Assembly (NCBI GenBank): GCA_029862125.1
Contig: JAOTXY010000005.1
Coordinates: 1 to 64,000 of the forward strand
Reading direction: 5' to 3'
Source: Gammaproteobacteria bacterium
GTDB lineage: Bacteria; Pseudomonadota; Gammaproteobacteria; GCA-001735895
DNA: 64,000 nucleotides
In this document: positions 16,988 through 24,612 of the stretch, in pieces
Position numbering within the stretch: position 1 is the stretch's first letter
Layout of the letters: each line of letters starts with the position of its first letter
Notes under the pieces: generated by a model
What the model was told of the DNA's origin: nothing
The model's database searches: none
Seen by the model: the letters and a program-made list of their open reading frames with translations, nothing else
Translations under genes and position numbers: made by a program

Positions 16988-18031
16988 ATGACCAGAAAAG
17001 CAGTCGCGCTGATCTCCGGCGGCCTCGATTCATTGCTGGCCGCTAAATTGATCCAGCAACAGGGTATCGAGGTAGAAGGCATCAATTTCTTTACCGGCTT
17101 TTGCGTCGAAGGGCATACTCACGCCATTCGCAAACACGACCGTAACCGGGTTAAACGCAACAACGCGCTCTGGGTTGCCGAGCAACTCGGAATCAAGCTG
17201 CACATCATCGACATCGTCGATGAGTACAAGGACGTCGTGATCAATCCAAAGCATGGCTATGGCGCCAACTTGAACCCTTGCCTGGATTGCAAGATATTCA
17301 TGGTGCACAAGGCACAGGAATGGTTAAAGCAACACGATTTCGATTTCATTATCACTGGTGAAGTGATCGGGCAACGCCCGAAATCGCAGCGTAAAAAGTT
17401 AATGCCGGTGGTCGCCGACGAATCGGGCGCCGATGACTTGCTGTTGCGCCCGCTATGCGCCAGGAGCCTGCCGGCAACACGGCCCGAAACCGAGGGCTGG
17501 GTCGATCGTGAACAACTGAAAGACTTCAGCGGACGTTCGCGCAAACCACAGATGGCACTGGCCGCGGAATTTGGATTCGAAGACTATGCCCAGCCAGCCG
17601 GGGGTTGTTGTTTCCTGACCGATCAGAGTTACTCAGTTAAACTGCAGGATCTCTGGGACAACCGCGGTAGTCGGGATTACGAACTAGACGACATCATGTT
17701 GCTCAAGGTCGGGCGCCACATTCGTCCGAGCAAGGCGTTTAAATTGATTATCGCGCGCGAAGAAGGCGAGAACCGGTTCCTGAGCGGCTATAAACGACAA
17801 TTCCAGACAATCAGTACCGTGAGCCATGGGGGACCGTTGGCGTTGATTGAAGGCGAGCTACTCGACCCGCAGCAACTCGAACTCGCCTGCGCCATCACCG
17901 CGCGCTACAGCAAGGGGCGCAACGCCGACTCGGTCGAGTTGCGTTTCAGTGACCGCGAACAGGGATCGCGCAGGATTCATGTCAAACCTCTACCCGCGGC
18001 ACAGATCAACCCGGACTGGGTTATTGTATGA
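16988..18031 (+). CDS. PP-loop (MnmA/ThiI-like) sulfur-transfer ATPase with NFACT-R-like C-terminal domain
   Basis: The 347-residue protein opens with the PP-loop ALISGGLDSLLAAKL (SGGLDS at 10-15), an ATP-pyrophosphatase motif used to adenylate substrates before thiolation. A CxxC pair (NPCLDC, Cys98/Cys101) and a Cys207-Cys208 pair (AGGCCFLTD) could carry persulfide or an iron-sulfur cluster, as in MnmA/ThiI/TtuA relatives. The C-terminal part (IMLLKVGRHIRPSKAFKLIIAREEGENRFL) resembles the NFACT-R/DUF814 RNA-binding module. A tRNA thiolation role is the likeliest reading. Its stop overlaps a TusA-like sulfur carrier gene by 4 bp, which supports this. It is neither canonical MnmA nor canonical ThiI. 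Confidence 0.8.
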   Translation: MTRKAVALISGGLDSLLAAKLIQQQGIEVEGINFFTGFCVEGHTHAIRKHDRNRVKRNNALWVAEQLGIKLHIIDIVDEYKDVVINPKHGYGANLNPCLDCKIFMVHKAQEWLKQHDFDFIITGEVIGQRPKSQRKKLMPVVADESGADDLLLRPLCARSLPATRPETEGWVDREQLKDFSGRSRKPQMALAAEFGFEDYAQPAGGCCFLTDQSYSVKLQDLWDNRGSRDYELDDIMLLKVGRHIRPSKAFKLIIAREEGENRFLSGYKRQFQTISTVSHGGPLALIEGELLDPQQLELACAITARYSKGRNADSVELRFSDREQGSRRIHVKPLPAAQINPDWVIV

Positions 18032-18267
18032 ACCCTGTTATCGAGCTCGACGCGCGTCGTCTGCTGTGCCCGATGCCGGTGATTCGCTTGCAGGACTGTG
18101 TCGAAAAACAGGAAAGCGGCGTCAAAGTCAGGATAACCTGCACCGATCCGGGTACCATGAGCGATATCCCGGCCTGGTGTCGAATCAATGGACACCGGGT
18201 ACTTGCGACCGAACAACTGGAACACGAGTATATTTTCCTGGTACAAAAAGACCCAGATGGAAATTGA
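18028..18267 (+). CDS. TusA-family sulfur carrier protein
   Basis: The 79-residue protein shows the TusA signature LDARRLLCPMPVIRLQ, with the persulfide-bearing Cys14 in the CPxP motif, then TDPGTMSDIPAWC. TusA-like proteins relay sulfane sulfur between rhodaneses or desulfurases and tRNA-thiolating enzymes, or in sulfur oxidation. The ATGA overlap with the PP-loop gene makes that enzyme the probable partner. The 3' end overlaps the CDF transporter start by 11 bp. Confidence 0.88.
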   Translation: MNPVIELDARRLLCPMPVIRLQDCVEKQESGVKVRITCTDPGTMSDIPAWCRINGHRVLATEQLEHEYIFLVQKDPDGN

Positions 18268-19390
18268 ACAGCGCCACAAGATCACGCAACGGGTAACGCT
18301 AACCGGTGCGGCGGTAAACTGCGCTCTCGCGTCCCTGCAAATAACCTTCGGCCTGCTGGGCAAGTCGCAGGCTTTGCTGGCCGACGGCTTCCATACCCTT
18401 TCTGATCTCAGCACCGACTTTATCGTGCTCTACGCATCCAGGCGCGCCGCCAAGGCAGCGGACGAGGATCATCCCTATGGACATGGACGCATCGAAACCC
18501 TGGCATCGATGTTGCTGGGTGGCATCCTGATCACGGTCGGGGTCGGCATCGGCCTGCGCGGTGTCGACAGTATTCTGGATCCGCTGCGGATCAATCCCGA
18601 GGCAATAACCGTTGTTTTCGCTCTGCTTGCCGTCGCCGCGAAGGAAGGCCTGTATCGTTACACTCTGCGCGCGGCGCGCAAAACGCACTCCAGCCTGCTC
18701 GAATCCAACGCCTGGCATCACCGCTCGGATGCGCTTTCTTCGATCGTCGTGGTGATTGGCATATCGGCACAGTTGCTGGGCGTTCCCTACATGGATGCGC
18801 TGGCCGTGATCGTGGTCGCGGTGATGATATCGCTGATGGGACTCCGCCTCGGCCAGAAAGCGCTGTATGAACTGATCGATACCGGGCTTGACATCGACCT
18901 GGTTCAGGATGTACGTCAGGCGATGCTGGGCAACGCGAGCGTTGTCGGCATCCATAACCTGCGCACCCGTTCGATGGGCGGCCTGGGTTACATTGACGCC
19001 CATATCGAGGTCGATTCCGACCTGACTGTTTCCGAGGCGCATTTCATCGCACATAACATAGAACACCTGGTGAAAAAGCAATTTCCGAAGATAATCGACG
19101 TGCAGATCCATATCGATCCCCTCGATGATGCGGTCAAGGAGTCGGTACTGGCGAGGCTACCGGAACGGGAGGCGATCGAGCAGGACCTGCACCAGGCATG
19201 GGACGGCCTGTCCGAAAGCACACAAATTATCCAGACCAAGCTGCATTACCTCGATCGACTGATCGAAGTCGACCTGGTACTACCCGCATCGATGTGTACG
19301 CCCGAACACGCAGATGGGATCGGCAGGCTGCAGGAGGCGACAAATAACCTCGACTATATCGGTAAGGTTAATATCTACTACGTCGCCTAG
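18257..19390 (+). CDS. Cation diffusion facilitator (CDF) family transporter
   Basis: The 377-residue protein exports divalent metal ions by proton antiport. The metal site motifs are visible as ADGFHTLSD (HxxxD arrangement in TM2) and HHRSDALSS (TM5), with HPYGHGRIE between them, the FieF/MamM pattern. Six TM segments precede a cytoplasmic dimer domain (SMGGLGYIDAHIEVDSDLTVSEAH). A further roughly 80-residue extension makes it longer than FieF (300). The start was moved from the track's 18188 to ATG 18257, because the longer frame lies inside tusA and is not conserved in character. Substrate unknown; Fe, Zn, Mn or Co are possible. Confidence 0.88.
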   Translation: MEIEQRHKITQRVTLTGAAVNCALASLQITFGLLGKSQALLADGFHTLSDLSTDFIVLYASRRAAKAADEDHPYGHGRIETLASMLLGGILITVGVGIGLRGVDSILDPLRINPEAITVVFALLAVAAKEGLYRYTLRAARKTHSSLLESNAWHHRSDALSSIVVVIGISAQLLGVPYMDALAVIVVAVMISLMGLRLGQKALYELIDTGLDIDLVQDVRQAMLGNASVVGIHNLRTRSMGGLGYIDAHIEVDSDLTVSEAHFIAHNIEHLVKKQFPKIIDVQIHIDPLDDAVKESVLARLPEREAIEQDLHQAWDGLSESTQIIQTKLHYLDRLIEVDLVLPASMCTPEHADGIGRLQEATNNLDYIGKVNIYYVA

Positions 19391-19392
19391 TT

Positions 19393-19409
19393 TGCACTAA
19401 TTTGGTGCA
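19393..19409 (+). promoter_or_regulatory. NtrC-type operator upstream of glnA
   Basis: TGCACTAATTTGGTGCA is a perfect match to the enterobacterial NtrC consensus TGCACYWWWWTGGTGCA. A second, degraded site (12 of 17) lies at 19444-19460. A TATAAT hexamer lies at 19428-19433. A canonical sigma54 GG-N10-GC element is not found: TTGGCATCG (19454-19462) looks like a -24 element, but the matching -12 position reads TATTAA. Confidence 0.75.
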
Positions 19410-19521
19410 GATATATTGAAATCGCCATATAATCGTTCAATTTTGCACGATAAATTGGCATCGAGATATTAATCGGTACAATTCCACCTGTTTTTGACCC
19501 CCGATTTTGGAGATTTAAGTC

Positions 19522-20931
19522 ATGTCTGCGTCTGATGTATTGAACAAGATTAACGAGTACGGCGTGAAATTCGTCGATTTCCGCTTTACCGATACCAAGG
19601 GAAAGGAGCAGCATGTCTCGGTCCCGGCCAGTACCCTCGAAGAAGATACCTTTACTGAGGGAAAAATGTTTGACGGCTCTTCAGTCGCCGGCTGGAAAGG
19701 CATTAACGAATCGGACATGATCCTGATGCCTGACCCGGCGACCGCGGTGCTCGATCCGTTTACCGACGAACCCACCATTAACATCACCTGTAACGTGGTT
19801 GAGCCGGCTACTGGCGAAGGCTACGAGCGTGATCCACGCTCCATCGCCGAACGCGCCGAGGCTTACCTGAAGTCATCCGGAATCGCCGACGTTGCCTACT
19901 TCGGTCCGGAAAACGAATTCTTCGTTTTTGACGACGTCAAGTGGTCGACCGAAATGGGTCATTGTTCCTACCAGATCGAGTCTGAAGAAGCGGCGTGGAG
20001 TTCAATCAAAATGTACGAAGACGGCAACATCGGTCACCGTCCCGGCGTCAAGGGTGGGTATTTCCCGGTACCACCAGTTGACTCCTTGCATGACATCCGT
20101 TCGGCGATGTGCCTGGCGATGGAAGAAATGAACCTCAAGGTCGAGGTTCACCACCACGAGGTCGCAACCGCGGGGCAGTGTGAAATCGGGGTTGAATTCA
20201 ATACCCTGGTGCGCAAGGCCGACGAGGTCCAGGTGCTGAAGTACTGCGTGCATAACGTGGCGCACAGCTATGGCAAAACAGCGACTTTCATGCCGAAGCC
20301 ACTGGTAGGTGACAATGGTAACGGTATGCACGTGCACATGTCGCTCGTCAAAGACGGCGACAACCTTTTTTCCGGAGAAGGCTACGGTGGCCTGTCTGAT
20401 ACAGCACTGTATTATATCGGCGGGGTGATCAAGCACGCACGTGCCATCAATGCCTTTGCTAACGGTGCTACCAATAGCTACAAACGCCTGGTGCCGGGCT
20501 TCGAAGCCCCGGTCATGCTCGCCTACTCGTCGCGCAACCGTTCCGCTTCGATTCGTATCCCTTACGTCAGCAATCCGAAAGCCCGCCGCATCGAGGTGCG
20601 CTTCCCCGATTCGACCGCCAATCCTTACCTCGCGTTTGCCGCATTGATGATGGCTGGCCTCGATGGCATCAACAACCAGATTCACCCGGGTGAGGCAATG
20701 GACAAGGATCTCTACGATTTACCGCCTGAAGAAGAGGCCGAAATACCACAGGTTGCGTTTTCTCTCGACCAGGCCCTCGAAGCGCTCGACCAGGATCGTG
20801 AGTTTTTGAAAGCTGGTGGCGTGTTCACCGACGATGTTATCGACGGTTATATCGATCTCAAAAACGAGGAAGTTGACCGCCTGCGCCTGGCGACCAACCC
20901 GATCGAGTTCGACCTTTACTACAGCTGCTAG
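19522..20931 (+). CDS. glnA: Glutamine synthetase type I (GlnA)
   Basis: GlnA condenses glutamate and ammonia to glutamine with ATP and is the main entry point for ammonium at low supply. The 469-residue product has the normal type I-beta length. It shows [63 protein letters not shown] and [15 protein letters not shown]. The adenylylation tyrosine is Tyr398 in [10 protein letters not shown], so GlnE-type control is expected. GGAG precedes the ATG. The gene has an NtrC-type operator upstream, ntrB and an ntrC-like gene downstream, and its own terminator. Confidence 0.97.
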   Translation: MSASDVLNKINEYGVKFVDFRFTDTKGKEQHVSVPASTLEEDTFTEGKMFDGSSVAGWKGINESDMILMPDPATAVLDPFTDEPTINITCNVVEPATGEGYERDPRSIAERAEAYLKSSGIADVAYFGPENEFFVFDDVKWSTEMGHCSYQIESEEAAWSSIKMYEDGNIGHRPGVKGGYFPVPPVDSLHDIRSAMCLAMEEMNLKVEVHHHEVATAGQCEIGVEFNTLVRKADEVQVLKYCVHNVAHSYGKTATFMPKPLVGDNGNGMHVHMSLVKDGDNLFSGEGYGGLSDTALYYIGGVIKHARAINAFANGATNSYKRLVPGFEAPVMLAYSSRNRSASIRIPYVSNPKARRIEVRFPDSTANPYLAFAALMMAGLDGINNQIHPGEAMDKDLYDLPPEEEAEIPQVAFSLDQALEALDQDREFLKAGGVFTDDVIDGYIDLKNEEVDRLRLATNPIEFDLYYSC

Positions 20932-20952
20932 GCAATCGCTTGCACGATCGAC

Positions 20953-20978
20953 AAAAGGCCCCTCACGGGGCCTTTTTT
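20953..20978 (+). terminator. Rho-independent terminator after glnA
   Basis: The hairpin AAAAGGCCCC-TCAC-GGGGCCTTTTTT begins 21 bp after the glnA stop and ends in a T run. It is a textbook intrinsic terminator, so ntrB is transcribed by read-through or from its own weak promoter. Confidence 0.92.
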
Positions 20979-21020
20979 GTCTGCAACAGCGCAAGCATGA
21001 TTCGAACCAACATAGATTAA

Positions 21021-22100
21021 ATGTCGCAGCCAAACCTGAAACTGGCCCCGCCCACCGACACCGGTCTTCGTATCCTGGATACGCTTAATTCGTCGATCCT
21101 GTGCCTAGATAGCGAACAATGCATCACCTATGTCAACGCGGCCGGCGAGGCACTGTTCGAAAGCAGCGCGTCGAACCTGGTCGGGCGCCGTTTCGACAGC
21201 TTGCTGAGCCAGGTTGAGCCTTCCAGCATACTCTCGAAACTGGCCCTCGATTCGATCGCATTTACCGAACACGAAGCGGTAATCACGCTTGCCGATGGCA
21301 GGGAAATTATTGCCAACTACAGCATTTATCCACTCGACGGGCGGACAACAAGTGACGAAATCGTGCTGGAGATCCGGCAGTCTGAACACCAGGCGCAATT
21401 TGCGCAGGATGAACTCAATCAACTGCAACAGCAGGCCACCCAGCAGCTCGCGCGTGGACTCGCGCATGAAATCAACAATCCGTTAGGCGGTATTCGAGGC
21501 GCGGCGCAACTGTTGCAACGCGCGCTCGACCGTCCCGAGTGGACCGAGTATACCGAGGTCATCCTCAGCGAAGTTGACCGCCTGCAATCCCTGACCAGCA
21601 AGATGCTCGTGCCCGGAAGCAAAATGCAGCTCACGGAAATCAACATACTCGAGGTGCTGGAACATATCCGCAAGATAATCCTGGCAGCCGAGCCCGATCG
21701 CATCAAGATAAGACGTGACTATGACCCCAGTATTCCGGGGATCATGGCGGATCGCGATATGCTGATCCAGGCGTTCCTGAATATTGCTCGTAATGCCGTA
21801 CAGGCGATCGAGGGCAACGGTGAAATTACCTTCAAGACCCGCGTGGGTCGACAGTTCACCATCGGCCAGATTACCCATCCGCTGGTAGTACAGGTCGACA
21901 TTACCGACAGCGGCCGGGGTATTCCAAATGATCTCGGAGAAACTATTTTTCTGCCGATGATAACTGATAAACCTGAGGGCAGCGGCCTCGGCCTGCCGAT
22001 TGCACAGGAAATAATCTCCCGCCACGGGGGCACTATCCACCTGCACAGTTCTGACTGCGGAACCACTTTTAGCACCATTTTGCCCATGGAAAAGACATGA
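21021..22100 (+). CDS. glnL: Nitrogen regulation sensor kinase NtrB (GlnL)
   Basis: The 359-residue cytoplasmic kinase has an N-terminal PAS domain (ILDTLNSSILCLDSEQCITYVNAAGEALF). The histidine box is LARGLAHEINNPLGGIRGAAQLL with phosphoacceptor His149. The ATPase boxes are FLNIARNAVQAIEG (N), ITDSGRGIPND (G1) and SGLGLPIAQEII (G2). NtrB phosphorylates NtrC when PII signals nitrogen shortage. It lies behind the glnA terminator and overlaps the downstream regulator gene by 4 bp. The kinase looks intact, in contrast to its shortened partner. Confidence 0.93.
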   Translation: MSQPNLKLAPPTDTGLRILDTLNSSILCLDSEQCITYVNAAGEALFESSASNLVGRRFDSLLSQVEPSSILSKLALDSIAFTEHEAVITLADGREIIANYSIYPLDGRTTSDEIVLEIRQSEHQAQFAQDELNQLQQQATQQLARGLAHEINNPLGGIRGAAQLLQRALDRPEWTEYTEVILSEVDRLQSLTSKMLVPGSKMQLTEINILEVLEHIRKIILAAEPDRIKIRRDYDPSIPGIMADRDMLIQAFLNIARNAVQAIEGNGEITFKTRVGRQFTIGQITHPLVVQVDITDSGRGIPNDLGETIFLPMITDKPEGSGLGLPIAQEIISRHGGTIHLHSSDCGTTFSTILPMEKT

Positions 22101-22741
22101 ATCTAGCAACTAACATTCCACCCCTTAAAATCTGGATAATCGATGACGATCAATCAATGCGCTGGGTACTGGAAAAGACCCTGTCCAATAATGGCTACCA
22201 GGTATCCGCTTTTGAATCCGGCTCGGTGGCACTCGCCACTTTCAAACGCACCGAACCCGAAGCACGTCCCCACCTGATCATCACCGATGTACGCATGCCC
22301 GGGATTAACGGTTTCGAATTGCTCAAACAGGTAAAGAACATATCACCGCAAACCCCGATCATCGTGATGACGGCCTATACCGACCTCGATACCACGGTGC
22401 AGGCATTCCAGGAGGGCGCTTTTGAATACCTGCCCAAACCTTTCGATATCGATGACGCACTTGAACTGGTTGCCCGAGCCTGTGAACCCGTGGTTGAAGC
22501 CGGTACCAATCTGCCGCGCTTTGCGGACGAAATCGGTGACTGGCAGGCGCAACTGCGCCTGTGGGCAAAGCAGCAACTGTCACAGGGCGAAACCGACATT
22601 CTTAAGAACGCCGCCAGGACCTTCGAAAAAACACTGCTGGATTGCGCGCTCGAAGCCACGCGCGGGCGTAAACAAGACGCGGCGCGACTGCTCGGCTGGG
22701 GCAGGAATACGCTGACCCGCAAATTGAAGGAGTTAAGTTAA
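22097..22741 (+). CDS. NtrC-like regulator lacking the central AAA+ (sigma54 activator) domain
   Basis: The 214-residue protein has a receiver domain (WIIDDDQS; phosphoacceptor Asp64 in IITDVRMPG; Lys114 in YLPKPF). It then passes straight into the segment that in NtrC follows the ATPase (DWQAQLRLWAKQQLSQGETDILKNAARTFEKTLLDCALE) and ends with the NtrC Fis-type helix-turn-helix QDAARLLGWGRNTLTRKLKEL. Full NtrC is about 470 residues. The missing part is the whole AAA+ domain with Walker motifs and GAFTGA. The reading frame is intact, and both remaining halves look conserved, so this appears to be a clean domain loss. It could still bind NtrC sites when phosphorylated by NtrB, but could not remodel sigma54 polymerase. 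Confidence 0.9.
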   Translation: MNLATNIPPLKIWIIDDDQSMRWVLEKTLSNNGYQVSAFESGSVALATFKRTEPEARPHLIITDVRMPGINGFELLKQVKNISPQTPIIVMTAYTDLDTTVQAFQEGAFEYLPKPFDIDDALELVARACEPVVEAGTNLPRFADEIGDWQAQLRLWAKQQLSQGETDILKNAARTFEKTLLDCALEATRGRKQDAARLLGWGRNTLTRKLKELS

Positions 22742-23051
22742 TTCCGGCCTTCGCCCCTGAATCGATTCGCGCCACACCCCGTTGCCAGAATAAGGATAGT
22801 CGTCGTGAACATCCGGGATGATCTTAATAAAGTCATACGCACAATTAAGTCATCCCCGCGAAAGCGGGGATCTTGCAATGGTGGCGCTGTTACGAGATCC
22901 CCGCTTTCGCGGGGATGACTCTAAAGTAGCGGGGATGACTCTAAAGTAGCGGGGATGACTCTAAAGTAGTGGGGATTACTCGAAGTAGTGAGGATGACAG
23001 CAAACCCTTGCGCAGAAATGGCGACAGGGTTCTAAGATGACCGCCTGGTGA
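22742..23051. other. Gene-free region with REP-like palindrome and short tandem repeats
   Basis: This 310-bp stretch lies between the ntrC-like gene and the convergent ABC ATPase gene. It holds an inverted repeat and a short 20-bp tandem array (next entry). No ORF, tRNA or clear terminator with T run was recognised. Confidence 0.7.
22848..22999. repeat. REP-like inverted repeat followed by 20-bp tandem repeats
   Basis: AGTCATCCCCGCGAAAGCGGGGATCT (22848-22873) and its perfect reverse complement (22895-22920) form 26-bp arms around a 21-bp spacer. Each arm has its own CCCCGC-GAAA-GCGGGG hairpin. Following the right arm, CTAAAGTAGCGGGGATGACT occurs at 22921-22940 and 22941-22960. Decaying copies follow at 22961-22980 and 22981-22999. 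The arm end GCGGGGATGACT is the core that was re-amplified. This looks like a bacterial extragenic palindromic element. Confidence 0.85.
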
Positions 23052-23771
23052 TCAGCCAGAAATACAGTTCATGTAGGCTTTTTCCAGGGTGTCTGCCTGG
23101 TACTGTTCGAGACAGCTTGCGGGAGTGCCGATAAACCTGATTTCACCATCGTGCAGTATCCCGAACTGGTCACAAATTTCCTCCGCGTCGGAGAGCATAT
23201 GCGTACTGTAAAACAGCGTTCGATCATCCGTTTTTGTATTCTTTAAATATTCCTTGAAGTGGTATCGCGCCTTGGGATCGAGTCCGCTCAGCGGTTCATC
23301 GAGGATCAACAGCTTTCGATCCAGCATGAAGCAGCTGATCAATCCAAGTTTCTGGATCATCCCCTTGGAGTATTCCGACACTCTCGATTGCAAACGGTCG
23401 GGCCCAAAATCAAATTGACTCGACAGTTCAGCGATCGATTCCCGGTCGATACTGACACCGTAAACCGACGCCACAAACTGCAGGTACTGCCAGCCGCTAA
23501 CCAGTTTCTTCAGATCAAATTTTTCCGGCAAGTACGAAATTTGCATGCGACATTTAGGGTCCCGGTTTGATTTGCCGAAGAGTTCGATGCTCGACTCTTC
23601 AGGCGGTCGAATCAAATCGAGCATCAGCTTGATCAGGGTCGATTTGCCGGCGCCGTTGACCCCGGCAATCGCAAAATAGCGCCCCTGGTCAAGTTGAAAC
23701 GCCAGGGAGTTCAGAACTTCGACCTGTCCAAAAGAATACGACAGATTATGTATCGAGATGACCGGGGGCAT
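23052..23771 (-). CDS. ABC transporter ATP-binding protein
   Basis: The 239-residue ATPase shows Walker A GVNGAGKST (about 38-46), a divergent signature SEYSKGMIQKLG in place of LSGGQ, Walker B KLLILDEPLSGLDP and the switch histidine STHMLSD. It resembles the exporter/ABC-2 class that pairs with six-helix permeases. The partner is probably the permease at 25357-26136, two genes upstream on the same strand. A terminator-like hairpin separates it from the upstream pilin gene, so it probably depends on partial read-through. No good ribosome binding site precedes the ATG. A link to pilus biogenesis is inferred from context only. Confidence 0.88.
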   Translation of the reverse strand: MPPVISIHNLSYSFGQVEVLNSLAFQLDQGRYFAIAGVNGAGKSTLIKLMLDLIRPPEESSIELFGKSNRDPKCRMQISYLPEKFDLKKLVSGWQYLQFVASVYGVSIDRESIAELSSQFDFGPDRLQSRVSEYSKGMIQKLGLISCFMLDRKLLILDEPLSGLDPKARYHFKEYLKNTKTDDRTLFYSTHMLSDAEEICDQFGILHDGEIRFIGTPASCLEQYQADTLEKAYMNCISG

Positions 23772-23776
23772 GATAA

Positions 23777-23806
23777 AAAAAGCCTGCTCGTTAAAGCAGG
23801 CTTTTT
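23777..23806 (-). terminator. Terminator hairpin between prepilin and ABC ATPase genes
   Basis: AAAAAGCCTGC and GCAGGCTTTTT form an 11-bp stem around an eight-base loop. The A/T ends would work in both directions. On the minus strand it lies 30 bp after the prepilin stop and immediately before the ABC ATPase start, so it would lower expression of the ATPase relative to the pilin. Confidence 0.85.
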
Positions 23807-23836
23807 ATGCTCAGGTTCTACACCAAGGGAAAACGC

Positions 23837-24511
23837 TTATAACCTGAACGCCATGTCGTAGCGCGCGACATCCGTGTACGCAGCGTCCCCGGTACCCGCG
23901 ACATCGACATCAGTGGAGCTGCCCGAGGCTTCACAGGGTCCTGCGCCACTTATACAAGCACTTTGCACACGGCCACCGTTGGGAACACCGTCATCGAGTC
24001 GCCCCTCAAGGATTTTTGCGATCGGCCCTTCAATTTGGCCGAAAACAGTTACGTGGCCCGTAATACCGAGGGCACCGTCGCGAATGCCCATCAATCCGCC
24101 GTAGGCATTGGAGGGTTGCGTGGGATCTGTTGCGGCACCCGCGATCAAGCCGGAGGCACGCAAATGCTTCCAGAATAATGCGGTTTCATAGTCCGGGGCC
24201 GCCGCCGCATCATTACCCACCCAGAGTCCTTCAATGGTACCATCCCCGTTACCTTCGAGGTTAGCACTTCCGCCAGCAAAAATATCAAATCGGCCAATTG
24301 CTGCCGAATCGTCACCCGGCAGCTGGGTGTAACGGTCCTGGTAAGAAAACATCGCCGCGGCAACACCGGCGTTATCGCTTTCGATGCGTTTCAGCTTGGC
24401 ATTGGTGATCATTTCCTGGCCCTTCAGCACACCACCGATCAGCAACCCGACGATTACCAGTACGATCGCGATTTCAACCAGCGTGAAGCCTTTTTGTTTA
24501 GTTAACTGCAT
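23837..24511 (-). CDS. Type IV pilin-like protein, probable major pilin of the second system
   Basis: The 224-residue prepilin has the signal KQKGFTLVEIAIVLVIVGLLIGGVLKGQEMITNAKLKRIESDNAGVAAAMFSYQDRYTQLPGD. Cleavage is expected after the glycine, giving Phe +1 and Glu +5. The LKGQEMI and YTQLPGD blocks are typical of a large group of proteobacterial pilins. The C-terminal domain is glycine-rich with one cysteine pair (SACISGAGPCEAS). AGGAG precedes the ATG, and a near-consensus sigma54 promoter lies 45-61 bp upstream, the pattern of pilA genes controlled by PilSR. It is separated from the other cluster pilins (27.8-31.0 kb) by the kinase and ABC genes. Confidence 0.85.
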   Translation of the reverse strand: MQLTKQKGFTLVEIAIVLVIVGLLIGGVLKGQEMITNAKLKRIESDNAGVAAAMFSYQDRYTQLPGDDSAAIGRFDIFAGGSANLEGNGDGTIEGLWVGNDAAAAPDYETALFWKHLRASGLIAGAATDPTQPSNAYGGLMGIRDGALGITGHVTVFGQIEGPIAKILEGRLDDGVPNGGRVQSACISGAGPCEASGSSTDVDVAGTGDAAYTDVARYDMAFRL

Positions 24512-24555
24512 TTAATTCTCCTGTCATGTCTTAGGATTCTACCTGAAGAATCTAA

Positions 24556-24572
24556 TGCACCAAGCGTGCCAA
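24556..24572 (-). promoter_or_regulatory. Sigma54 (-24/-12) promoter of the 224-residue prepilin
   Basis: On the minus strand TTGGCACGCTTGGTGCA matches the sigma54 consensus TTGGCACG-N4-TTGCA at all fixed positions but one, with GG and GC ten bases apart. Initiation about 12 bp downstream would give a leader of roughly 30 bases before AGGAG and the ATG. A sigma54 activator with GAFTGA is encoded at 41997-43391. Confidence 0.85.
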
Positions 24573-24612
24573 CTCACAAAAAGCCTTGTAAATCTATGTA
24601 TTTTGCCCAAAT

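Noticed and set aside
18299-19111. 270-residue minus-strand ORF
   Set aside because: Antisense shadow of the CDF transporter gene, with no family signature.
19454-19470. Functional sigma54 promoter of glnA
   Set aside because: The -24 part fits but the -12 GC is absent, so it is reported only as a degenerate element.
20002-20685. 227-residue minus-strand ORF within glnA
   Set aside because: Antisense shadow of a certain gene; composition is that of a reversed coding frame.
22097-22741. Frameshifted ntrC pseudogene
   Set aside because: The frame is continuous, both remaining domains look conserved, and no AAA+ remnants are seen in other frames or downstream.
22848-22999. CRISPR-like array
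   Set aside because: The 20-bp units are contiguous with no unique spacers and decay from a palindrome end.
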